Of a stretch of 64,000 nucleotides of DNA, positions 1-10,553 are shown piece by piece (positions within the stretch are counted from its first letter, which is position 1; every line of letters starts with the position of its first letter). The notes under the pieces are model-generated. The model ran no database searches. It was given only the letters and a program-made list of their open reading frames with translations, and had not been told where the DNA came from. Both the position numbers and the translations under genes were made by a program. The stretch covers positions 434,001 to 498,000 of the forward strand of contig JBEWZL010000266.1 in NCBI GenBank assembly GCA_045837725.1. Reading direction: 5' to 3'. This DNA is from Vermamoeba vermiformis (taxonomy: Eukaryota > Tubulinea > Echinamoebida).

Positions 1-57
1 AACACAAATTATCCTGCATCTTGTCTCCTGTCTGACACGTAAATATTGCTACTTCAG

Positions 58-423
58 GCATCGACCAAATGGAGCGAGGAGACTCCGAAATTGTAGGCCA
101 CTGTTTATTTGTTGCTAAAAAGGTAACTACAGCCTTGATGGAATCTCGATCGTGTTTCGCCTTTGATCTATTTCCTCCTGCGTGCTGAAAGCGCTTCAAC
201 GCACAATTTTTAATAACCATCGATTAAGAATATCAATACGCTATTTGTAGTACTTATGCGGCAGTTTCTAACTGGACTTTTTGCGCAGGTGGCAGCAGAT
301 CTTGGCTTCGTCGAGACTGGTTATCGAATTGTAACGAATATTGGACGTGATGGGCAACAGAGCGTTCGATGGCTGCACTTCCATTTAATTGGCGGTCGTC
401 GAATGAAATGGCCGCCTGGTTAA
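58..423 (+). CDS. HIT-family (HINT-like) protein, 3' end only
   Basis: Two exons are visible, 58-122 and 289-423 (TAA), joined in frame over a 166-bp intron; earlier exons lie before the window. The translation follows the second half of HINT-type histidine-triad nucleotide hydrolases: [16 protein letters not shown], the triad region, then the family C-terminus RMKWPPG. HINT enzymes hydrolyse purine phosphoramidates and AMP-lysine. The triad normally reads H-x-H-x-H-x-x; here it is W-L-H-F-H-L-I, so the first His is Trp while the middle (nucleophile) and last His remain. The gene runs in the same direction as the large fusion gene starting about 220 bp downstream. Family assignment is firm; whether it is active is open. 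Confidence 0.85.
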
Positions 424-640
424 ACCAAATCCGTGGATCCACGCATTTCACGTTTAGTCTTCCTTGTTAATAAATATCACTTGAACAAACATTAGTTGTG
501 TACATAAACGGGCCCCACATAGTGTCCCGTTATTTCTTTGTTTTTTCTGACAGCCAAAACGTTTTAACTTTATCCAAATCGCCGCCTTAGCTCATTGCAC
601 TTTCTCCCACGCCACAGTCCCATATATTGCGACTAGCATT

Positions 641-3600
641 ATGGACGAAAGATCGCAGGATGACATTAAGCGAGAGCTAGAGAAGCTCCAAGATTTGTTC
701 AATTCAAATCTGATCTTAAAAGAAGAGTTTGACCAAAGAAGCACTGAATTATTGTCGACAAAAAGTGTAAGATATTTATAGTTATTATTAACGATACAAT
801 CCATTCTCGGCTTGGTGTAATTTTAAATTTCCTGGTAAAATTGGCGCGGGTGTTAAAAATTATTAAAACGCTTCTATCGCATTTTAGGATGTGCACTTTT
901 AATATTACTATTATTAATAATATTTTTTAATCGCTTTTTAGGTGCAAGATCCAAAGCCGGTTTTAGCAACCACCAGCCCCAGCCCGGCAAGTAAAACTAA
1001 GAAAAAGCTGCCTAAGGATCCCACTTGCAATGAGCCTGTATGCTAGCATAATGTTTGGTTTTTTGACAAGTACTTACCGTTGCGTGGCAGGCGGAAGTGC
1101 ACGAGGATTTCAGCTGCATGTTGAATCAATCGAACATTGGCTTGAACAACAACAAGTTCTTTGTGATTCAAGTGCTCACTGATGGCTCCAAATACTTTGA
1201 ATTCGCTCGGTGGGGTCGTGTCGGGGAAAGAGGCCAATCAAAATTGACACCGTTCACCGACCGTACTGCTGCTGAACAAGCTTTCAAAAGAAGGTACGTG
1301 CTGGAACTTTCACATAATTCATTATTTTTTAACTATCAGTGGCTAATATATTCGTATCAGATTCCGTGACAAAACTGGAAACGAATGGGACCAACGAAAG
1401 AACTTTTCTGCAAAACCTGGCAAATACACGCTGCTTGAAATCGATTACGAGGATAATTCGGTAACTAATGATAATAATTCGTTCCTATTATTTTCTTACT
1501 GACGCCCTTAAAAGTCTCAATTACCTGCTCCGATGAAAGTCGAGCCTTCATCAAATCTACCTGAAGTTGTTAGAGTCGCTCTGACAGAATTGAGTGATGT
1601 CAAATTATACGAGAAAAGTAAGGTTTAGCTCAACTTGACGGTTATTGATATTTTGTTGCAGTTTTGGAGTCACACGAGATCGACGTGCGTAAGATGCCTC
1701 CCTCTAGACTTAGCAAGAATGCCATCGAAACTGCCCGCGAAATTTTGATGCAACTAAATTCTGCAGATACCGATCAGCAACGCAGGGAACTTTGCAACAA
1801 ATATTACACAGTTATTCCGCACAATTTCGGATTCCAGCTCCCACCTCTTATCACCAACGTGTATCCTCACGTAGTTAAACTCGCTGTACTTGAAGATGTT
1901 ATGGAAGCTATGCGTGTGTTGGAAAGCGCACGTGACGAACCAAATATGAATCGCCTTGACGCCCTGCTAAAGAAACTTGACTGCGACTTGGTGCCCGAAG
2001 AAATTATCGTCAGACCTTTAATAGACCAACTTGCAGGCCCTTCTGGTGTCAACCCAACCGGCAAGGTTGTTTCAGCCTTTGCTGTCAAAAAACACGACAA
2101 CACCGCCTTTGCTAAACACGACGGCAAATATAATCGACAATTGCTGTGGCTTGCGTGCTCTAGCATGGCAGCAGTACTGCTCACTTTGCATTCTGGTGCC
2201 AGAGAATACGACCGAAAGTACGGCAAAAGAGGTAAGACCATCATTTTATTTTTACATTAATTTTTGCTTCGTTCTGACTTTCTTTTTAGTTTATTTGACG
2301 CCCAACATTGAAAACGCATTCAATTATGCAAACATCCCAACTGAAGCGACTTACATGGTGCTCGCTGAAGCAGTACTCGGTAGAGAGTACGAAATCCCGG
2401 AAAATCAGCTCTCGATTCCAACGGGACATCACGACTCAGCGGTTTCAAGAGGTCCCGAGCAGTTTGAGACCGAATACATGTAAGTAATTTACTTACAATT
2501 CATCAATGCACTTGGACTAACGCTGCTTACACAAGGTTCTTTGACGGACAGAAAGTTCAAATACCTATTATTAGCGCAGTGTACAAGCGCGGCAGATTCA
2601 CTGAACACCTCATTGCGGATCCGAGCCAAGTTCGCGTTAGATACTTGGTTAAAGTTCAGCCAATTCAGAGCCCACCTGAACCTAGTTCCAATCCCGTGCC
2701 TGTATTTACGCCGAGTAGCTTTTCAGTCATGCCAAGTTTTGGTGGCCCTCAAGTTCAAACTTTAACACCGCCTACCCTTGCTGCTCAACCAGCTTCTGCT
2801 GCACGTAAACGTGTCGATCCTCAATGCAATCTGAACGGTGTAAGTATAATAATATCAAGGTGTTGTTTGTTATCAACTATGGCATTAACAAACGGTAATC
2901 TAGGTGGAAGTTTACGGAGATTTCAATTGCATGTTGTCTCTTGTGGGTGCGTTTGCCACGGCTATGAACAGCAAATTCTTCGTCATTCAGCTGCTGACTG
3001 ACGGGCGCGAATACTACGAGTTCACTCGCTGGGGTCGTATTGGCCAGTCAGGGATGTTTAAGATAGTTACGTTCGATAATGCAGCTGCAGCCGAGCAATC
3101 GTTCAAACGGAGGTTCGTTACGTGTAATATATCGAATTGTCATTTAGCTAACTTATTCGATATCAGATTCTCCGACAAAACTGGAAACGAATGGGACCAA
3201 CGAAAGCACTTCTCTGCAAAACCTGGCAAATACACGATGCTTGATATGGAATACCAGGATGATGATGTGGTAGACCTCGATAATTTGCTCACAGAAACCA
3301 AAAATGTCGCCAAGACCACAAAGACGACTGCTCCGTCTGTTTTGCAGCCACTTCAACTCCAACCAACAGTGCCTTCAGTACATAAATACAAGGTCGATTC
3401 TGAGTGCAAACTTGATGGGGTAAGTAGACAGCTACCGATCCAATGAATTTGAGCTAAAGTACTGATGCTGTGCCACAGGTTCAAGTCCACGAAGATTACG
3501 CTTGCGTCCTTAATCAAACAAACATCGCTGCAAACAGCAATCGGTTCTATATTCTACAAATGCTCACCAACCAAGCCAACAAGTTTTGGGTGTTCAGTCG

Positions 3601-6600
3601 TTGGGGCCGCGTTGGAGAAACCGGACAAAATGCCCTTCGTCCATGCGATACTTTGAACGCTGCTGTTGCGGACTTCAAGAAAAAGTAAGAAATATTGACA
3701 ATATGCTATAAGTGTGCTAATCTTATGCCGTTAATAGGTTCAAGGAAAAGACTGGCAACGATTGGGCAAGCAGAAAGAGTTTCGCGGCAGTCCCGGAAAA
3801 ATACGTGTTGCTCGAGATGGATTTTGACACGCCTGCGCCATTAGTTCAACCACAACAAAGTGCTTTTACTTTCGGAGGTCCAACGACGACGACGTCAGGT
3901 GCCCAATCCCCTGGTGGATTTTTCTTCCCACCTCAGATGAACAATAACACTGGTACATTCGGAAGCCCCGCACTCCCCACTACTTCATTGCCACTAAATC
4001 TAAACATCGGCCAACCCAATCCCACCCCTTCGTTTACATTTGGCGCAAGCTCTGCACTCCCTGCTACTTCCAGTCTGTCAACTCCAACGACAGTCGAGCC
4101 ACAATATACGTTTCCACCATCATTTGGTAGCGGAACTCCGGGTCCTTACGGCCTCCCATCTGCACCTCCACAATCGTCTTCTGCAAATAATCCAATTGAG
4201 TTCAAGTGCTTGATTATCGGTGACGGAGGTGTTGGCAAAACCACTTTTGTCACAAGACACGTAAGTGATGTAGTGCGATAGAATTTATTATACTCAGCTC
4301 TAACTTTATTATTATTACAGCAAACCGGAGAATTTACTCGTCAGTATAATCGTACGTTTGATTTTTAAAAATAGCGACCAAACTAACTTTTCAAACGTAG
4401 CCACTGTTGGAATGCGAACGACCAAAATTCCTTGGTTTACTACTCGTGGATCAATAACTTTCAATATGGTCGAAGTCGGAGGGCAACTCCAACACCGGCC
4501 AGAAAACATCGACGATATTTTGTAAGCCTCGTTTTACTATTGTTTTTTCACTATTTTGCTAACTTGGCGTTTTCAGTGTTGGAGCACAATGTGCTATTAT
4601 CATGTTCGACGTTACAAGCAGAGTAACTTACAAAAATGTTCCGCTGCATTACCGCGACGTCGTGCGAGTTTGTATGGATATTCCTGTCGTGCTTGTTGGC
4701 AACAAGGTAAAACTTTGCCTTTTTAGGAAACCAGTACTAACGATGCTTATTTCTAAGGTCGATGTGGCCGATAGAAAAGTGAAGCCTCAAACGATCACTT
4801 TCCATCGCAAAAAGGTAAGAAACTTATGTAAAATTGCCTTATTTGGACTCAACTAATGATGTTTCCGAAATAGAACTTGCAATATTATGACATTTCAGCG
4901 AAGAGCAATTATAATTACGAAAAGCCGTTCCTGTACTTAATTCGCAAATTGCTCCAGTAAGAAAATATCACAATATTTCTTGCAATTCATTGACACTAAT
5001 ACTGCGAATCTTAGTGACCCCAACGTGTACTTCGAGTCCGCACCCGTTTTATTGCCTCCCGAAATTTTACTGAACAACACTATTGCAAGTCCACTTGAAG
5101 CAGTTGACGACGATTTCGATAATGATCCGGAACTGCCTGCCGAACAGCCCGCGAATCCTCCTCCGAAGGCTTTGAGTGACATTAAAAAGGTAAATTATAT
5201 GCATCTTATTAGCAAAGAGCTAATTGCAATGTTTTTTTGCAGTTTAAAGTGTTGCTTGTTGGAGATCCGGTCGGAAAAACTTCGTTTGTGAAAAAACTGC
5301 TAGCACAACACTTCGACACCAAATACTCACGTAAGTCATCTTATATAATTTTATACGTTTTAACCTTATTTATTAAGCTACGCTTGGTGTTGAAGTTTAT
5401 TCCTTTAAAATTGAAACGAAAAAAGGCGAGAAACTCGAGTTCAATATTTGGGACACTGCTGGACAAGAGAAGTTTGGTGCATTAAGAGATGGCTATTAGT
5501 ACGTATTATTTATAATATAACGATGATCTGATATTAATACCTTGCAGTATCATGGGCAACGCAGCACTGATTTTTTATTCTGTCGAGTCACAAATAACGG
5601 CTAAAAATACCAAAAATTGGCACAGAGACGTTACCCGGGTTTGGTAAGAAAACACTCAATAATAACATTAATTATTAATATTAATATTAATTTTTACATT
5701 AGTGTCGATGTACCTATCGTAATTTGCGGAACACAAGCAGATTTGCCTGAAGAAGAACATCACGTGACTATTGAAAACTTCCCGGTTCCTTCTTTTGTAA
5801 GCCTCAAACAACATTTTTTTTCACGCACAAGGCAAGATTTTTAATTTTCTTTTGCCGAAACAGAAAGAAAAGTATCCGATGATGGAAGTATCGGCCAAGT
5901 CAAACTTGAACATTTACGAGCCATTCATTGAACTAGCGAGAAAGTTGCTCAATGATCCAGAACTCGAATTCAAAGAGAAATTTCCCTTACCAGTCCTTAA
6001 ATTCGCTGCTAAACCAACCGAACAAGGAGACAAGAAGACTACAGAAGATTCTCCGAGTAGCATCAGCCAACAATTCAACCAATTGAATTTGGGTGACGCC
6101 CCGTCTGGCCCAACCGGATTCACTTCGTTCCCAGCGGCCAACAACAGCCCGTTTTCCCCTAGCGCGGTTTCAAGTACGTTTGGTCAAGTGCCACTGATGC
6201 TAGGAAACCAACCAGCGACGTTTGGTTCGCATGTTCGATTCACCTCTTCTTCACAACTGCCAACTTCTTCTTCGTCTCCCTCGCAGTTCACCACACCTAG
6301 TGGCTTCAAACTGACCGTGTCTCCTTTCCCTCGACCAGTCGGTGGATTTACGCCGAACTCGTCTCCTTCGCAGTTCCCTCAACCAGTCAGTGGATTCACA
6401 CTGCCGAACTCGTCTCCTTCGCAGTTCCCTCAACCAGGCTTTACAATGCCTACATCTCCTGCGGCTCCTACATTCAGCTCACCTACAACAAGCGGCTTCA
6501 CAATGCCTAGCAATCCTGTTCCATTGCCGCCTACTCCAGGACCCACAGTGTCTCTTCAATCAGACGCCGCGAAAAATAGCAAGCTCACAAGTGCGTTAGA

Positions 6601-9262
6601 TTTCCTTGAAGTGGTCCAGAAAACGTTTGTCAATCGCATGTCAGTTTACCAGGCCTTTTTGGACATTATGAAGGACTTCAAATCACAACTGTAAGTTCCG
6701 AAATTCATTGATGGTATCTCATTTTAAGTTCAACGACTAACTCTGCTTTAGGATTGATACTCCAGCGGTTATCGCAAGAGTTAAAGAGCTGTTCAAAGGT
6801 CATCCCAAGTTAATTCTTGGATTCAATACGTTCTTGCCTCCTGGTTACACCATCGACAGTTCTGAACTTGAAACCGAAGAACAAGAACTAGAACAACAGA
6901 AAAGTGACGATGAAATTGACAAAGTTTTAACTGACCAACCAAAAACAGCAACAAATGTAGATTTTAATAGGGCTCACACTTATGTGGTGAAGATCAAAAA
7001 CCGCTTCGCGAACCAGCCTGAAGTCTACAAACAGTTTTTGGATATTTTGCACAACTGTCACAATCAAAAGCATCCTATTCCTGAAGTGCTCGAGCAAGTT
7101 TCTGTGCTGTTCAAAGGCCACGAAGATCTGATCGAGGGATTCAAAATATTTATACCAGAAGCCCCCACGCCTAACAAAACTGCCGAATTGGCTGTAAGTA
7201 CTGAATAATTTTATAATTCTGCTCACTTTTTCGATTTAAACGTTGCTTAGAAACTTATCGAATTGAATGTTTAATCGAATTAACTGATTTATTAAGGTAC
7301 CGCAACAGCCCGAGACTGGCGAGTGGCACCCCGTTGACAAATCGCCGAAGTTCCGCGGTGGCCAAGAACTGCGCCAATATCAAATCGATGGGCTCAACTG
7401 GCTGTTGTTCTTATGGACCCATCGTCATGGCTGTATTCTCGCAGATGAAATGGGTCTTGGCAAGACAATTCAAGCCATAGCTTTCTTGAATCACCTCGTC
7501 ACCGTCAAGTCTACTCATGGCCCGTTCTTAGTGGTAGTGCCACTTGCCACACTCTCCAACTGGCAGCGTGAGATCGAGAGTTGGACGGAAATGAGTCTTG
7601 TGTTCTATCACGGTGACAAGAATACTCGTGCCAACATCCGCAAGTCCGAGTTTTTCCGCCCAGGCACAAAAACACCAAAATTCAATGTGCTGTTGACTTC
7701 CTACGAGTTTTTGGTAACTGACAACAATTATCTCGCTGAGATTGATTGGCGCGTGGTGGTCATTGACGAGGCTCACCGAATCAAAAATTCACAGTCAAAA
7801 TTGGTGGAATCTTTGCGCCAGTACAAGTTCGATCACCGCGTGCTGCTCACTGGCACGCCCATTCAGAACAACGTTGAAGAGCTGTGGGCGCTGTTGAGCT
7901 TTATTGAACCTGCAAGGTTTGTGTCCAAAGAAGAGTTCACGGCTGAGTTTGCAGATCTGCAAGAACCTGAACAAGTCCAAAAGTTGCATAAACTCATGTC
8001 CCCTCACATATTACGCAGGTTCGTATAACAACTTTATATTAGAACGCCCGTTCAATTGGCACTAACTATGTTAATGCAGATTAAAATCGGAAGTTTTGCA
8101 AGAGAAATCCATTTCTGCGAATGTTAGCCTGAACCAACCACAGCCCTCATTGTTCGGTCAACAGCCAAACCCACCTACATTTACATTCGGCAACACAGCT
8201 CAACAACAGCCCTCATTGTTCGGTCAACAACCAAACCCGCCAACATTTACTTTCGGCAATACAACTCCTACGTTGTTCGGCACTGCAAATCAAACTTTGC
8301 CACAACCAAATCCCGTTGCTTTTACGTTTGGCAATACCAGCCAACAGCCCCCGTTGTTCGGTCAGCCAAGCCCTTCGGGATTTTCTTTTGGTGCTCCGAT
8401 GCAACAAGTCAACGCCGCACCTGGACCTGTGTTCGGTCAACTGCAACCTGTTAATACGACACCAGTAAGTTCTCTCTAGTTGTAAGTCTTCAATGTAGTT
8501 TTAACCTTTTTACGTCAATTCGCAGACGTTCAAAGTGATCGTTGTCGGTGAAGGAGGCGTTGGCAAGACATGTTTTGTTGACGGGCTGCTCGGAAAGCAA
8601 TTTGAGACTAGATACATCGGTTAGTAGTCCATTGCCTTTAGTTAGTTATCAGCACTAATAGTGGTATAACAGCTACTCTTGGTGTCAGTGTCAATAGCGT
8701 GAGCAGATCTTGCACGAACGGTAAACAAATTGTGTTCAATTTATGGGACACGGCCGGTCAAGAAAAGTTCGGAGGCCTGCGAGACGGATATTAGTATGTA
8801 GATTTTATTGTCATATTAGGAAATATTTATTAACGACAACTCTTAGTATCGGAGCAGATGCCGCGATTATCTGTTATAGTGTTGATTCTGAAGTTACAGC
8901 CAAACAAGTCAGCAAATGGCACCATGACGTTCGCCGAGTATGGTAAGTGCACTAAAATCAGATTTCCTTATTTGGACATGATTACTAAATATGGCTATTT
9001 TAGCGAGAAAGTTCCCGTTGTGCTAGTAGCGCTTAAAAAAGATAATGATCACACTTTCGCTGCCGAGAGTTTACCTTCGCTCGAACCTATTAAGGTAAGG
9101 CAATTACCATATTTGGTAATCACCCATTTAACCATGCCTTTGCAGGAGGAGGCCGTCGGTCACTTCGAAGTCAGTGTTAAAATGAATGAAGACATTAATG
9201 CGCCGTTATTGGCCCTTGCAAAGGCATTGTTGAACGATCCGAATCTGGCTTTTGACAACTAA
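641..9262 (+). CDS. Giant WGR/PARP-like, Ran x3, FG-repeat, PAH x2, SNF2-lobe-1 fusion protein
   Basis: I traced 31 exons (641-766, 942-1037, 1091-1293, 1361-1460, 1515-1617, 1662-2231 ... 9146-9262); all splice phases agree and the sum is 6,774 nt (2,257 aa, TAA). Approximate domain order: lysine/glutamate-rich start 1-45; WGR1 75-175; PARP regulatory helical domain 178-310; PARP catalytic-like 320-530; WGR2 565-665; WGR3 719-815; FG-rich linker 820-940; Ran-like 1 942-1110 with a Ran-like acidic tail; Ran-like 2 1161-1310; FG/SPSQF-rich 1340-1510; two Sin3-type PAH domains 1525-1595 and 1625-1700; SNF2 N-terminal lobe 1730-1960 ([22 protein letters not shown]) without the second lobe; FG repeats 1965-2085; Ran-like 3 2086-2257. 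The PARP His is lost (WHGS to WLAC) while GVY and the late Glu (TEHLIAD) remain. Each Ran copy lacks a different motif. I infer a nuclear scaffold; transcript evidence would settle whether it is one gene. Confidence 0.85.
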
Positions 9263-9516
9263 AGGCACCTTTGCCATTTTATTTTTGTTGAGTTAATAAA
9301 GCTAAACTTTTGTATTGGTAAATGACCCATCTAAAGTCATATGCAAGCTATAGTAGCGATCACTTTATCGGCCTGTTTTTCTGACACGTGGATCCGGCTG
9401 AGTCTGGTGGCCGCTGGCTGTGTTATTCTGTTCTTGTGTTATTTTTTTTTTTTATAAAATAAAAAAAATATAAGATATTTTTTCTCCTCGGCAATTATTG
9501 GCAGGTACCAGCGATA
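9263..9516. other. Convergent intergenic spacer with AATAAA and A/T runs
   Basis: This spacer separates the fusion gene (+) from the Ras gene (-). An AATAAA lies at 9295-9300, about 33 bp after the stop, and is a probable poly(A) signal. Long T and A runs near 9441-9472 could serve the opposite-strand transcript. I see no gene here. Confidence 0.5.
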
Positions 9517-10381
9517 TTATATTAACTTGCACTTTAGCTTGCCGTTCTTGACCTTCTTCTTTTTCGCATCCGCAGAATTGTGACCGGGCAATGTCTTGCG
9601 CACTTCACGTACCAAAGAGAAGAATGCCTCTTCAATGTTCTATCAAAACAAATAAATTAGATTCGATTCGCTTAAGCAAAATGTAATAAAAACGCGTACA
9701 ATACGGCGTAACGCTGAGGTTTCGAAGAAAGGCGCCTTGTATCGTCGAGCAAGCTCCTCTCCCTCAGCAGTGGTCACTTGTCTCTCGTCTTCGAGATCGG
9801 ATTTATTGCCGACAAGCACAGCAGGCACCCAATCTCGTTCCTTGGCTCTCAAAATTTGGTCGTAGAAAGAATTAACTTCATCGAAGGAACTACGGCTGGT
9901 AATAGCATAGCAGCACAAGAAACCTTGGCCTGTACGCATCTAGACGACAATCGTAAGTATCGACATAAGTGGATAATAGTATTTCTTACGTATTGGTCAA
10001 GCATAACAGAGAAGTCCTCTGGAAGAAAAAAAGGTTCAATATTTAAATCCCGAATTAATTATTATTGAAATAGTAAAATCAGCGAGCAAAAATTACCGTG
10101 TCGCGCAGTGTCTGTAATCTCCAATAAGCAAATTTCATCGTCAACGTGGAATTGTTTGCGATATCTAGAATTTCAAAGTTTAGTTACCCCTTTATAAAGT
10201 CCACATTTAGGCGTCTAGGCGTCAAAGATATTACTATAAAATTAGGTTTAATTATGTGCACTTACGAGTCTTCAATGGTAGGATCGTAAGAACTGATAAA
10301 GTGGTTGGAAATGAGCTGGATCGTGCAAGCGGATTTACCAACACCTTCAGCACCAAGGACAACGATCTTGTATTCGGTCAT
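9517..10381 (-). CDS. Ras-family small GTPase with non-canonical active site
   Basis: Five exons (10266-10381, 10097-10164, 9990-10018, 9700-9939, 9517-9639) give 576 nt, 191 aa. It starts [10 protein letters not shown], has the effector loop [15 protein letters not shown] for guanine recognition, and ends with a lysine stretch and a CKLI CaaX box, so it should be prenylated and membrane-bound. By alignment with human Ras numbering, P-loop position 12 is Glu (GAEGVGKS), switch II reads DTARH instead of DTAGQ (60 Arg, 61 His), and the SAK motif is SAL (147 Leu). In Ras these positions control GTP hydrolysis and nucleotide hold, so I infer slow hydrolysis and altered exchange. The family is certain; the biochemical effect is inference. 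Confidence 0.9.
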
Positions 10382-10553
10382 TATTATTATTGATGCTACT
10401 ATACCTTGTGCCATAATAATGGTTAAAAATGGTTATGTTGTTCGGTAAGAAATAAACGCGCTCTGATTGGCCCAAATAAAAATAAATCAAAGTGTCATGT
10501 GTCACCCTCTAACGTTACGTAAACAAAAACATTTATATTACATACTTTGGCTA

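Noticed and set aside
4200-9262. Possibility that the three Ran-like domains are separate genes
   Set aside because: No stop, start, poly(A) signal or gap lies between them and every intron phase continues the upstream frame.
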